Assembly: GCA_019187105.1 (NCBI GenBank)
Contig: JABAQM010000001.1
Span: forward strand, 124,001 to 188,000
Length of the DNA: 64,000 nucleotides
Direction: 5' to 3'
From: Fimbriimonadaceae bacterium
Lineage (GTDB): Bacteria; Armatimonadota; Fimbriimonadia; Fimbriimonadales; Fimbriimonadaceae
Made by a program: the position numbers and the translations under genes. The notes under the pieces were generated by a model that made no database searches, had not been told where the DNA came from, and worked only from the letters and a program-made list of their open reading frames with translations. Position 1 is the first letter of the stretch. The number at the start of each line of letters is the position of its first letter. Shown piece by piece: positions 52,084 through 61,256 of the stretch.

Positions 52084-52376
52084 GGCCGACGCGGAAGCGG
52101 CAACAGATCACGCTCGATTAGCCACAAGGCGCCCATGTAGGCGCTGGTGATCGCCACGCTTGTGATGAACGCCAAAAACGTCCAGTAGAGCAGGCGTCGG
52201 CCTATCCTGCGCGCGAATCGATCTTGTCGCACCCAGCTGGCCGCAATTCGATCGCGACGCTTGGGCGGAAACCTCATGAGCAGCCAACGGCGGAATGCCT
52301 TGGACGACGGACGGCGCATCAGCCAGAGCATCAAGCCCCATGTCCGATCCGCCAGCCACAATGCCAGATGGACCAC
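52080..52376 (-). CDS. Small membrane protein, unrecognised
   Basis: A 98-residue protein from GTG 52376, one base after the stop of the upstream gene. Basic and hydrophobic; one or two membrane helices, the clearest at LLYWTFLAFITSVAITSAYMG. No family recognised. It is coupled to the ADP-ribosylglycohydrolase-like gene. Confidence 0.5.
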   Translation of the reverse strand: MVHLALWLADRTWGLMLWLMRRPSSKAFRRWLLMRFPPKRRDRIAASWVRQDRFARRIGRRLLYWTFLAFITSVAITSAYMGALWLIERDLLPLPRRP

Positions 52377-52377
52377 G

Positions 52378-54270
52378 TCAGGGCATGGGATAAAACTCGA
52401 CTGGTTTGACGACGCTTCCATCCTCGGCCAGGAAATAGATCACGGTTGGAAGCACCTCCTTGAGGTTCCGAAGGACCTTCACCATAATCTCGACCGGCCC
52501 CGTTGCGTCGAACGATGCAACATACGGTTGGATCGCCCGTGGAATCGGCGTGTGCACGTCGTGATACTTCACCAGCTGTTGGCGATTGACCCACACGATG
52601 CAGCCAGTGCTCGCCGCGCAGACGATCCGATACCTACCCGGCTCTGGGAATCGAGCTTTCGTATAGAGATAGATCACGCCTGCTCCCCGCTTGAACTCTG
52701 CCTCCAAGTCGAACCTAACGCCCGGAAAACTGCCAAGCGCCCACGATACGGGAAGATCGGAGCGACCGTTGAAGACCTCCCTCGTGTTCTGGACATCTTC
52801 ACAACGGTAGTTCTTTTCAAATCCCGTCCCTTCGTGATTGACAAAAGGTCCGACCCAGTACCACTGTTGGGGCGGAAGGATCGGTAACGAAAGTTGATAG
52901 GTGCCGAACTGGATTTTGACGGACACCGGAGTGGCGAATACGGTCCCGGCAGACGGTTGGGCTACGATCGGAAAGCTCGACGACTCACCCTGTTTCAAGC
53001 GAAAGCTCGTCAGCTTGCTCGCGAGTTCCCACCCCTCCGGAGCAGTTGCGCTTAGTTCGATCTCCCTCTCAGTTGGCTCTGGATTCGAGATCGAAAGAAT
53101 AACCTTCACCGTCTTACCGGGAAGAGCGACGGGGCTATCGACGTACTGGGCTTTGAAGACGAGGTGGTCGACAATCGCAACGGCTCCGTCGGGAGTGCTC
53201 GAAGCTAGTTTCAAGAGGTTCGGACTCGCATCGAGCGATAGCGGCTGCGGTTCCGGAGCCGGGTCGACCATTGCCTCAGCGCCGGGATCTGGCGCCAGGT
53301 CGCTGGAAACGGGAAGCTCGGGCTGCAGTTCGGGTTCTGCTGGCGCGACGATTTCATGCCTGGCAAAACGGATTCTCTCTTCGAACTCGCTCCAGGTAGC
53401 CGGAGGCGAAAGGCGCTTAAGGCCGTGCCCGGCTACAAAAACGTCTCCTAGGGGCTGGGTGAGATCACCCGGCGTCTCCCCCGCGATCGCGGAGGCGATC
53501 GCGCCAACAGCGACGCCGGTCTGGTCGGATGCTCCGCCGCACCCTGCGACCAACAGCACGGACTTCGTCACGTCGCCTTCGCCGTAGAGGAGGCCGATCA
53601 TCACGAAGGCAAGGTTCAAGCTCGCGTCAAGCGCGTCCCGTGTATCCAGGTGGAGCGGTAACTGGGCATAGACGTCCGACAACTCGCGCCCTTGGTTGAA
53701 GGAGCCAAGCACGCTCGAGACGGCCTTTAAGGACAGCGACCCAGGCGGCAATATCGAAGTCGCCGCCTTCACCAACTGGCTGACCGACGTTCCCGCCTTG
53801 GCAACCGAGGCCATTCGGGCGATTGCCATTGCCGCCCAAACCCCTTCTCCGGCATGGTCGAACGAGGCGTCGTGAAAGGCAAATTCAGCCGATTGATCGG
53901 GATCATCGGGAAAGAGGAGGCCCCAAATCACCGCGCGCCCGATCGCCTGGCTGCCGTTCGGGAGCGGATTCTCGAAGGCGCCCGACAAAGGTGCGCTCAG
54001 ACCCAGCGACAGGTTATGCAGGCCGAAGGCAGTCTCGTCGATTCGATAATCGTGGTTGGCGGGAAACTTCCAGCAGTAGCCTTCCGGTCGTCCTCCTGCT
54101 GCCCGGTGCTCGGAGGCGACGATCCATGCATCCAGGGCGGTGTTCGCCGCCATCCGCGTTGGCACGGGCTCGTAATAGTTCAGTTTGCGGAAGGTGTTGA
54201 GCCCCCGGAGCGGGGCACCAAGGGTTCCGCCGACGATAGCGCCCGTAACCGCCGCTTGCAATGAATCCAT
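52378..54270 (-). CDS. ADP-ribosylglycohydrolase-like protein with NEW3 domain
   Basis: A 630-residue protein. The N-terminal ~330 residues follow the ADP-ribosylglycohydrolase fold: AVTGAIVGGTLGAPLRGLN, WAAMAIARMASVA, and GCGGASDQTGVAVGAIASAIAG, but usual catalytic Asp positions (GD near the N-terminus, GGDTDT near the C-terminal site) read GG and GGASD, so hydrolysis is doubtful. Next comes a Pro/Glu linker, then an NPCBM/NEW3-like beta domain (LPGKTVKVILSISNPEPTE, WELASKLTSF) and a PA14-like end. ATG 54270 follows threonine aldolase by 29 bases; an upstream extension is only the other frame of that gene. Confidence 0.72.
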   Translation of the reverse strand: MDSLQAAVTGAIVGGTLGAPLRGLNTFRKLNYYEPVPTRMAANTALDAWIVASEHRAAGGRPEGYCWKFPANHDYRIDETAFGLHNLSLGLSAPLSGAFENPLPNGSQAIGRAVIWGLLFPDDPDQSAEFAFHDASFDHAGEGVWAAMAIARMASVAKAGTSVSQLVKAATSILPPGSLSLKAVSSVLGSFNQGRELSDVYAQLPLHLDTRDALDASLNLAFVMIGLLYGEGDVTKSVLLVAGCGGASDQTGVAVGAIASAIAGETPGDLTQPLGDVFVAGHGLKRLSPPATWSEFEERIRFARHEIVAPAEPELQPELPVSSDLAPDPGAEAMVDPAPEPQPLSLDASPNLLKLASSTPDGAVAIVDHLVFKAQYVDSPVALPGKTVKVILSISNPEPTEREIELSATAPEGWELASKLTSFRLKQGESSSFPIVAQPSAGTVFATPVSVKIQFGTYQLSLPILPPQQWYWVGPFVNHEGTGFEKNYRCEDVQNTREVFNGRSDLPVSWALGSFPGVRFDLEAEFKRGAGVIYLYTKARFPEPGRYRIVCAASTGCIVWVNRQQLVKYHDVHTPIPRAIQPYVASFDATGPVEIMVKVLRNLKEVLPTVIYFLAEDGSVVKPVEFYPMP

Positions 54271-54299
54271 TCCGCCTAATTGGATACCGGAATTGGCCC

Positions 54300-55334
54300 T
54301 TAGCTCGCTTGTAACGCGACCGCTTGAAACGCCGCGATGGCCTGGACGACTCCCTGGTCGTCCACATCGGCGTGGGTCACCAATCGAAGTCGATGCGGGC
54401 CAAACGGATAGCATCGAACGCCCTTGTCTTCGAGCCGGCTCTGAGCGTGAACGGAGTCCCCCTCTATGTCCACCATCACGATGTTCGTCTGGACCGACTC
54501 CATGGGCACGCGGAAGCCCGGAATCTGAGAGATGCCCACCGCAAGCTCCCGGGCGCGGCGGTGGTCTTCGGCGAGCCGATCCACCATCGTCGTCAAGCTC
54601 ACGATGCCGCAGGCGGCGAGAATGCCCGCCTGCCGCATCCCGCCACCCAGCCGCTTGCGCCAGAAGCGAGCTTCTTCGATGAACTCGCCACGCCCGCACA
54701 AGATGGATCCGACGGGTGAACGGAGTCCCTTGCTCAAACAAAAGCTGATTGAATCTACAAAGGAGCTGATCTCTTCCACGCTCACGCCAAGCGCGACGGA
54801 GGCGTTGAATACCCTCGCACCATCGAGGTGAACCCTTGCTTTCGACCTCTCGGAGAGCCTGGAAATCGTTTCCATCACCTCCAGGGGAATCACGGCGCCA
54901 CCCGCCCGGTTGTGGGTGTTTTCAAGGCAGATCAAGGTTGTCCCTGGGGTATGAAGCGACCGAGGAAGGATTTTTCTCTCAATCTCATCGATATCGGGAA
55001 TGCCGTTTTGGGAACGGAAGGTCAGGCTGAGGGCACGGGCGATAACCGCCGGGGCGGCTACCTCATACCAGATCATGTGGGCTTCCTCATCGAAGAGCAC
55101 CGAGTCGCCGGGCTGGACGTGCGTGGCCAGAGCGGCCTGGTTGCCCATCGTGCCACTCGGCATGAAAACGGCCGCTTCTTTTCCGGTGACCTGGGCGGCT
55201 AGCTTTTCCAGCCTATGGACCGTCGGGTCATCACCCAAGACATCGTCGCCAAGCTCGGCCTGACGCATTGCCTCGAACATTTCGGGGGTCGGTTTGGTTA
55301 TCGTGTCGCTGCGGAGATCGACGATAGCGGCCAT
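54300..55334 (-). CDS. ltaE: Low-specificity L-threonine aldolase
   Basis: A 344-residue fold-type I PLP enzyme: VDLRSDTITKPTPEM, LGDDPTVHRLEK, MPSGTMGNQAAL, VHLDGARVFNAS, and the PLP Lys in SFCLSKGLRSPVGSIL. It cleaves L-threonine to glycine and acetaldehyde. TAAGCT (55343-55348 in sense) ends eight bases before the ATG. Confidence 0.95.
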   Translation of the reverse strand: MAAIVDLRSDTITKPTPEMFEAMRQAELGDDVLGDDPTVHRLEKLAAQVTGKEAAVFMPSGTMGNQAALATHVQPGDSVLFDEEAHMIWYEVAAPAVIARALSLTFRSQNGIPDIDEIERKILPRSLHTPGTTLICLENTHNRAGGAVIPLEVMETISRLSERSKARVHLDGARVFNASVALGVSVEEISSFVDSISFCLSKGLRSPVGSILCGRGEFIEEARFWRKRLGGGMRQAGILAACGIVSLTTMVDRLAEDHRRARELAVGISQIPGFRVPMESVQTNIVMVDIEGDSVHAQSRLEDKGVRCYPFGPHRLRLVTHADVDDQGVVQAIAAFQAVALQAS

Positions 55335-55377
55335 CTGGCTCCAGCTTACTCAGGCTGTACGCCGACCGAAGGGGAAC

Positions 55378-56052
55378 CTAGGCAGAGCCTGATATGCCCG
55401 GAAGATGCGACAAGATCTTATCGACGACCTCGTCAGGCGTCAGCCCCTGGCTGTCCACGACGATGGCTCCAGGCGCCACCTGGAGGGGACTCTCCTGGCG
55501 CGAGGTATCCCTCTCATCCCTGGCTGCAACCGCTTCCTTGACTTCCGCAAGGTCCGAAAGCTGTCCTTTGCTTTCAAGCTCGGCCGCGCGCCGCCGAGCA
55601 CGTTCATCGAGCGACGCGGTGAGAAAAATCTTGAGATCTGCTTCGGGAGCGATCACCGTAGTTGCGTCCCGCCCTTCGAGCACGTAGCCCCCTTCCGCGA
55701 TGAAGCTTTGTTGCTGGCGAACGAGGATGCGTCTTACCTCGCCATGAACACTTAGGGCGCTGGCCATTTCGCCGACCTCGAGCGTCCTAATCGCTTCGGT
55801 GACGTCCTCGCCGTTAAGGAGGACTCGCTGCGGCGAGCCGGCCTGAAAGGCGATTTCACATCCAGTGGCGACCATTGCTATTCCAACGGAGTCTTCAGCA
55901 GAAACACCTTCCTTTAACGCCTTCAGCGCTACCGCCCGGTACATCGCGCCGGTATCGAGATATCGCAAGTTCAGGCGTTGGGCGATGAGCTTGCTGACCG
56001 TACTCTTCCCCGCCCCGGCGGGTCCGTCGATGGCGATTACAGGAGCTTTCAT
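55378..56052 (-). CDS. cmk: Cytidylate kinase
   Basis: A 224-residue CMP/dCMP kinase: P-loop GPAGAGKS (10-17), YLDTGAMYRAV with the CMP-binding region, GRDATTVIAPEADLKIFLTA, and the LID RRAAEL. The ATG overlaps the aroA stop by four bases. aroA-cmk is a common bacterial pair. Confidence 0.96.
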   Translation of the reverse strand: MKAPVIAIDGPAGAGKSTVSKLIAQRLNLRYLDTGAMYRAVALKALKEGVSAEDSVGIAMVATGCEIAFQAGSPQRVLLNGEDVTEAIRTLEVGEMASALSVHGEVRRILVRQQQSFIAEGGYVLEGRDATTVIAPEADLKIFLTASLDERARRRAAELESKGQLSDLAEVKEAVAARDERDTSRQESPLQVAPGAIVVDSQGLTPDEVVDKILSHLPGISGSA

Positions 56053-57317
56053 TTCTGCAGCGATCTTAGGTCTTCGAAGAAACCGGGGTAACTGGTTTGG
56101 ATCGAATCCGCAGCCAGAATCTGGGTTTCCCCCTCGGCAACCAGTCCGGCGACTGCAAATGCCATCGCAATTCGATGATCGCCCGTCGCATCGATCGCCC
56201 CCCCGCGGAGCGGTGTGGGACCTTCGATAACCATTCCGTCGTCGGTTGGCTCGATCTTAGCCCCCATTTGCCGCAAGCCTTCGGTGACCGTCTTGATTCG
56301 GTCGGTCTCCTTAACGCGCAGCTCACGGGCATCCCGGATGACGGTCTCGCCACTCAGTTGCGTCGCGAGCACGGCGAGGACCGGTATCTCGTCGATGAGT
56401 CTTGGGATCAGCGGACCATCCAAGGTCATGCCAATGCCCGGGCCTGATCCAACTTCGATGTCGGCAACCGGCTCCCCGGATTCCCATCGCTCGTTCCCCA
56501 CTTTTACATCCAGTCCTGCTTGCTCCAGCGCCACCAGGACCCCCGTCCGCGTCGGATTGATGCCGACACTCCTGAGCGACACCCGGCTGCCGGCAACGAC
56601 AGCCGCGGCGACCATCCAAAACGCCGCACTCGAGATATCTCCCGGGACTCGGCAGTCGATCCGGCGAGGCTGCGACCCGGCAGCAACACCAATGCCCTTC
56701 TTGCCCCGCATGATCTTCACGCCCGCGCCCTCGAGCATCCGCTCGGTGTGATCTCGCGACAGACTCGGCTCACGCACCCAGGTTTCGCCTCTCGCCCTTA
56801 GCCCCGCCAGGAGGACGCAGCTCTTTACCTGTGCGCTGGCGACCGGACTCGTGTAGTCGATCCCGTTAAGTGTTCCCGATGAAAGGCGCAGGGGCGGCGT
56901 GTCGCCATCCACGATGGCGCCCATCAACCGAAGAGGCTCGGCTATTCGCCGCATCGGACGGCGGGACAGCGATTCGTCGCCGGTCAGGGTTGCGTTGAGC
57001 CCCCAACCCGCGACGATCCCCGCCAACAAACGTATCGTCGTTCCGCTATTGCCGCAGTCGATCGGGTCTGAAGACGACCGTAGTGGCCCTGGCACGATAA
57101 GGACCGTGCCGTTCGGATCCCGCGTCACGGAACAACCGAGCCGCTTCACGGCCGAGAGGCTGCGCTCACAATCTTCACCGAGCAGGGGATTGCGAACTTC
57201 CGATGTTTCCTCGGAGATTGCGGAGAACAAGTAAGCCCGGTGCGTGATGGACTTGTCTGATGGCACCGTGACTTCGCCGCGGAGCGGCGTCGACCGGGCC
57301 ACTGTAACGAACCTCAT
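56049..57317 (-). CDS. aroA: 5-enolpyruvylshikimate-3-phosphate synthase
   Basis: A 422-residue EPSP synthase: VPSDKSITHRAYL, GNSGTTIRLLAG, SLSRRPMRRI, SAQVKSCVLLAGL, IDEIPVLAVLA, and ELRVKETDRI. It transfers enolpyruvate to shikimate-3-phosphate in chorismate synthesis. The ATG overlaps the tyrA stop (ATGA). An upstream open frame belongs to tyrA in another frame. Confidence 0.96.
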   Translation of the reverse strand: MRFVTVARSTPLRGEVTVPSDKSITHRAYLFSAISEETSEVRNPLLGEDCERSLSAVKRLGCSVTRDPNGTVLIVPGPLRSSSDPIDCGNSGTTIRLLAGIVAGWGLNATLTGDESLSRRPMRRIAEPLRLMGAIVDGDTPPLRLSSGTLNGIDYTSPVASAQVKSCVLLAGLRARGETWVREPSLSRDHTERMLEGAGVKIMRGKKGIGVAAGSQPRRIDCRVPGDISSAAFWMVAAAVVAGSRVSLRSVGINPTRTGVLVALEQAGLDVKVGNERWESGEPVADIEVGSGPGIGMTLDGPLIPRLIDEIPVLAVLATQLSGETVIRDARELRVKETDRIKTVTEGLRQMGAKIEPTDDGMVIEGPTPLRGGAIDATGDHRIAMAFAVAGLVAEGETQILAADSIQTSYPGFFEDLRSLQK

Positions 57318-58096
57318 TTCAGCGCTCCGTGAACCCATTCGGTCAACTCGGACGTTGAACCCGACTCCAGGAGCTTTCGAAAATGGCCGAGATCGTCGAG
57401 CAGCGAAGCAAGCCGTGGCAGCACGTGCTCGCGGTTGAGGACCCAGAGCTCGGCCCACTGTTCGGGATTCGAGCCGCCAACCCGCGTAGCGCCCCTAAAA
57501 GAGCCCGCCGCCAGGCGAAGCTCATCGCCCTCGACCCCACGAAGCAACGCGTTGGCGAGAATGTGGGGCAAGTGGCTGACCTGGGCCATCGCACGGTCGT
57601 GTTCCGTCGGATCCATTAGCAGCGGATCGGCGCCAACCGCGGTAACGAAGTCGCACATCGCCGCCAGAGCCGCCGCAGAAGAATTGGCCGCCGGCGTTAG
57701 CACCCACTTGGCGCCTCGGAAGATCGTCGGATCGGCGCTCGAATACCCTCTGCCCTCGTTACCGGCCATCGGGTGGCCACCGATGAAGCGCTCGCCGGCG
57801 CTTGCCGACAACTGAACGGCACGCCTCACGCCACAAGTATCCGTTACAACGCCGTCGCGATTGATCTCCAGAACTTGCTCGACGAGCAGCTTGGTGGAAC
57901 CGGGAGGAGCCGCAATGACGACCGTATGGCAGGAAGCAAGGTCTTGTAGCCCGTCGGCGACAACGCAGCCGTCGGCTGCCGCCTGCTCCACAGAGTTTGG
58001 GTCGGGGTCATGGACGATAACCTCCCGCCGCCCCAGCCAAGCCTTCGCGATCGAGCCCCCGATGTGTCCAATTCCGACAACGCCGAGCGGCCCCAT
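57314..58096 (-). CDS. tyrA: Prephenate dehydrogenase
   Basis: A 260-residue NAD(P)-binding protein: VVGIGHIGGSIAKAW, HDPDPNSVEQA, TDTCGVRRAV, FIGGHPMAGNEGRGY, and HDRAMAQVSHLPHILAN with the catalytic His. It makes 4-hydroxyphenylpyruvate for tyrosine. No ACT domain follows, so classical tyrosine feedback through that domain is absent. Four bases after the oxidoreductase gene. Confidence 0.93.
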   Translation of the reverse strand: MGPLGVVGIGHIGGSIAKAWLGRREVIVHDPDPNSVEQAAADGCVVADGLQDLASCHTVVIAAPPGSTKLLVEQVLEINRDGVVTDTCGVRRAVQLSASAGERFIGGHPMAGNEGRGYSSADPTIFRGAKWVLTPAANSSAAALAAMCDFVTAVGADPLLMDPTEHDRAMAQVSHLPHILANALLRGVEGDELRLAAGSFRGATRVGGSNPEQWAELWVLNREHVLPRLASLLDDLGHFRKLLESGSTSELTEWVHGALK

Positions 58097-58100
58097 ACGA

Positions 58101-59174
58101 TTAAAAGCTAACGTCGACCGGCTCTTCCTTTCCGGTTTCGCTGCTCTTGTATAAGGCGTCGAACACGGCGTTCAGAATCAGGCCCTGCTCGCCCGGGACC
58201 GGCGACGGCTTGTTGTTCAGGATCGCATCAACGAACGCCTGCACTTCAGCGACATGCGACGATTCAACCTTCGGCACATTGACCGGCGTCAGGTTGAAAA
58301 GCTGCCGATCCTGTTCCGTGAAGATCCGAACGGCATCGTCGCCCCAGCCCTTCACGATTGCACCAGCCTTTTCGCCGTAAAGCTGGGTCTGGAAGGGATC
58401 GCCGTCCATATTCCCCATGAACGAGCTCTCGAGCACAACGACTGACCCATCGTCAAAACGAATAAGCCCGACCGCAAAATCCTCTACCGTAAAGCGAGAC
58501 CGGTCGTAGTCGCCCCAAATGTTGTAGAGACCGGGCTGTTTTCCGAGCGTGTCCCATGTTTTGCCAGATGCGCTTACCGGCTTGGGATAGCCCATCAAGA
58601 ACAGGGTCATATCCAGAATGTGAACGCCGATATCGATGAGAGGGCCACCGCCTTGCTTTTCCTTATCGATGAAGACTCCCCATGAAGGAACACCCCGGCG
58701 GCGCAGGGCCTGCGCCCGAGCATAGTAGATCTTCCCCATGTGGCCGGCGTCGATGTACTGCTTCATGAACGTCATCGGCCCGCTAAACCGCTGCTGAAGG
58801 GCCACCTGCAGGATCTTGCCGCTCTCCTTTGCGGCGCGGCACATCTCCTTGGCCTCCTGGGCGTTCATGGCAAGCGGCTTTTCGCAAAGCACGTGCTTGC
58901 CGGACTTCAGCGCATCGATCGTCGGAAGCCTGTGAAAGGCATTGGGCGTGGCCACCGAAACCGCATCGATCTCCTTGTCGGCAAGGAGTTCTCGATAATC
59001 GTGGTAGGTCTTAGAAACCCCAAACTTCTCGGCCGCCGCTGCGGCGGTATCCGGATCGACGTCGCACACGGCGACCATTTCACATTGATCGGGAATGCTG
59101 GCGTAGCCCTTCATGTGGGCGTTTTGGGCGATGCCGCCACTGCCGATGATGCCAACTCTCAGTTTCTTAGACAT
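58101..59174 (-). CDS. Gfo/Idh/MocA family oxidoreductase
   Basis: A 357-residue enzyme: Rossmann GIIGSGGIAQNAHM, the NAD-linked VATPNAFHR, CEKPLAMNAQEAKEM with the EKP motif, and GGGPLIDIGVHILDM with the conserved Asp and His. Members act on sugars or their derivatives; the substrate is unknown. Start is ATG 59174. It lies 19 bases downstream of the TerC gene. Confidence 0.9.
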   Translation of the reverse strand: MSKKLRVGIIGSGGIAQNAHMKGYASIPDQCEMVAVCDVDPDTAAAAAEKFGVSKTYHDYRELLADKEIDAVSVATPNAFHRLPTIDALKSGKHVLCEKPLAMNAQEAKEMCRAAKESGKILQVALQQRFSGPMTFMKQYIDAGHMGKIYYARAQALRRRGVPSWGVFIDKEKQGGGPLIDIGVHILDMTLFLMGYPKPVSASGKTWDTLGKQPGLYNIWGDYDRSRFTVEDFAVGLIRFDDGSVVVLESSFMGNMDGDPFQTQLYGEKAGAIVKGWGDDAVRIFTEQDRQLFNLTPVNVPKVESSHVAEVQAFVDAILNNKPSPVPGEQGLILNAVFDALYKSSETGKEEPVDVSF

Positions 59175-59193
59175 GGGTCGGCGGAAAGGATAC

Positions 59194-60015
59194 CTATCCG
59201 GCCTGCTTGGCTTCGTCACTGGACGCGTCGGCCATCGCGGCATCGAGGTCGTCTTCCATGCCCTCTTCGTCCTCTTCCATCGCTTCCTCAATTTCAGCCA
59301 GCGGATTTTCGCCCTGCCTAAGCGACCAAACTGTACCGATCGCCGCAATCGTGAGAAGCACGCCCCAAAACACCGGCTGCGGCATCTCGCTGACGTGCCA
59401 AGTCATCGGTACGCCCGCCTTGTCCTGCGTCACGCAGTAGTTGTGGGCAGCCATCATTCCAAGCTTGACGCCAACCCAGCCAACGAGTAGGTAGGCGACA
59501 TGCTCGAGATGCGGCATCTTGTCGAGGAGCCGGATAAAGATGCCGGCGGCGAAGCGCAAAATGACGACACCCATGATCGCGCCAAGATAGACGACCCAGA
59601 TCTTGTCCTTGCTGGGCACCATCGCGACCGCAGCCAAAACGGAATCGATAGCAAACGCGATATCCGTAATCTCCACGACCATAACGGTTCGCCAGAAACC
59701 CGCACGGATCGGTTCAACTTCCTTTCCCTGGTTGTGGCGGACAAAGTGCTTGATCGGCAGCCAAAGGAGATAGAACGCGCCGATCGCCTGTAGCCACCAA
59801 AGCGAGATGATCGTGGACGCGAGCAGAATCGCAGCCAAGCGGAATACAAATGCGCCGGCCAAACCGTACAGCAGGGCCTTCCGCTGCTGTTCCTTCGGCA
59901 GGTAACGAACCAGGACGGCAAGGACCAGGACGTTGTCAGCCGAAAGCAGCCCCTCGAGGATGATGAGGAAGAAGACGACTCCAAGGTCGGCCAGTTGAAA
60001 TGTCTGAGGAATCAT
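59194..60015 (-). CDS. TerC family membrane protein
   Basis: A 273-residue integral membrane protein with about seven helices and the TerC signature EGLLSADNVLVLAVLV (SADN at 24-27) and ITDIAFAIDSVLAAVAM. Homologues export manganese or resist tellurite. It has a Glu/Asp-rich C-terminal tail (EIEEAMEEDEEGME). Head of the run TerC, oxidoreductase, tyrA, aroA, cmk. Confidence 0.9.
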   Translation of the reverse strand: MIPQTFQLADLGVVFFLIILEGLLSADNVLVLAVLVRYLPKEQQRKALLYGLAGAFVFRLAAILLASTIISLWWLQAIGAFYLLWLPIKHFVRHNQGKEVEPIRAGFWRTVMVVEITDIAFAIDSVLAAVAMVPSKDKIWVVYLGAIMGVVILRFAAGIFIRLLDKMPHLEHVAYLLVGWVGVKLGMMAAHNYCVTQDKAGVPMTWHVSEMPQPVFWGVLLTIAAIGTVWSLRQGENPLAEIEEAMEEDEEGMEDDLDAAMADASSDEAKQAG

Positions 60016-60042
60016 CTTCGGCTTGGAGTTGTGACCGCGCTA

Positions 60043-60064
60043 AGGGGTACCTGATCGTACCCCT
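60043..60064. terminator. Perfect hairpin between BMP and TerC genes
   Basis: AGGGGTAC (60043-60050), loop CTGATC, GTACCCCT (60057-60064), eight perfect pairs. No T-run either way. It may terminate the BMP transcript or be a leader element of TerC; it does not match the Mn-sensing yybP-ykoY consensus. Confidence 0.5.
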
Positions 60065-60107
60065 ACGTACTGCTACGCTGGATAAGGGTGGCCTGCCGCC
60101 AGACCGC

Positions 60108-61172
60108 CTACTTGGCGACGAATGTTTTCAATGCATCCATATCGGCAGGAACGACGATTTCTCCGGCAATGACCTTTTGCTTCCAGTCGTCCACCTTCTT
60201 GAGCTTTTCCTCGCCAATCAGATTGCGCGTGTGGGTCAAGTCAGAGATCCCCACGCCGTTCGCCTTTAGATCGTAAATGATGGTTCCGCTCTGGAATTTC
60301 CCTTCCTGCAAATCCTTGATCGTCTGGTAAACGGCCTCATCCACCCGCTTCATCATGCTGGTCAAGACTGTCCCCGGTTCGACGCCGTCCTGATCGCTGT
60401 CGACGCCGATGGCGTACTTGCCCTGCTCCTTTGCTGCTTTGATCATTCCGAGACCAGCGCGGCCAGCCGCAGCGAAAATGATGTCCGCTCCAGAGCCAAA
60501 GAGCTGAACCGCTGCCACCTTCGCGTAGTCGGCATTGTTCCAATCACCCGTGTATTTGGCTGGAAGGACTTCGGCCTTTGGATTGGAAGTCCTCACTCCG
60601 GCGATATAACCGGCTTCAAACTTCTTGATGAGATCGATCTCCATCCCGCCGATGAAGCCAACTTTGCCGGACTTCGTCATGAGTCCGGCGATGAGCCCCA
60701 CCATGAAACTTCCTTCTTCCTCTTTGAATTTCAGGTTGCGAACGTTTGGAGCATCGACGTCCGCATCGATCAAGGCGAACTTCGTTTCGGGAAACATCGG
60801 CGCGACTTTTGCCAATGCGTTCTTGGTATTGATCCCAACGGAAATCACAAGATCGCAGCCTTTCTCAGCCATTGCGGTCAGGTTGGCTTCGTAGTCCTTT
60901 TCTGCCTTCGTTTCCACGGTGCTTTCCTTCACACCGAAATCTTTAATTGCACGCTGAACTCCGGCCCAGCACGAGTCATTGAATGACTTATCTCCGCGGC
61001 CACCGCTATCGAAGACGACGCCAACGCTGAGGATCTTGCCCGAAGCTCCCGTTGATCGCGCCGTACCGTTTCCGGTACTCGTCGAACCCGTGCCCTCGGT
61101 GGCGTTCTGCCCGTTGCAGCCCGCCAATCCCAACACCACCGTTAAACCGATCCCCATCCACTTTTGCTTCAA
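60108..61172 (-). CDS. BMP-family substrate-binding lipoprotein
   Basis: A 354-residue periplasmic binding lipoprotein: lipobox VVLGLAGC, then VGVVFDSGGRGDKSFND, SVGINTKNALAKVA, GFIGGMEIDLIKKFEAGYIAGV, and ADIIFAAAGRAGLGMI, the BMP/Med pattern for nucleoside or related ligands. No ABC permease or ATPase is adjacent. Start is TTG 61172, five bases after AAGGTGG; an ATG at 61208 would overlap a -10-like CATAAT. Confidence 0.85.
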   Translation of the reverse strand: MKQKWMGIGLTVVLGLAGCNGQNATEGTGSTSTGNGTARSTGASGKILSVGVVFDSGGRGDKSFNDSCWAGVQRAIKDFGVKESTVETKAEKDYEANLTAMAEKGCDLVISVGINTKNALAKVAPMFPETKFALIDADVDAPNVRNLKFKEEEGSFMVGLIAGLMTKSGKVGFIGGMEIDLIKKFEAGYIAGVRTSNPKAEVLPAKYTGDWNNADYAKVAAVQLFGSGADIIFAAAGRAGLGMIKAAKEQGKYAIGVDSDQDGVEPGTVLTSMMKRVDEAVYQTIKDLQEGKFQSGTIIYDLKANGVGISDLTHTRNLIGEEKLKKVDDWKQKVIAGEIVVPADMDALKTFVAK

Positions 61173-61256
61173 TTGGCCACCTTTTCCTGGGTAAACTTTG
61201 GGTTCCATTATGTCCGTTAACCCGGACTGGTGCTTTCCCTTTTATCGACTCAAGCA

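Noticed and set aside
60016-60107. yybP-ykoY manganese riboswitch before TerC
   Set aside because: TerC genes often carry it, but only a simple hairpin is present and the conserved internal-loop bases are missing.
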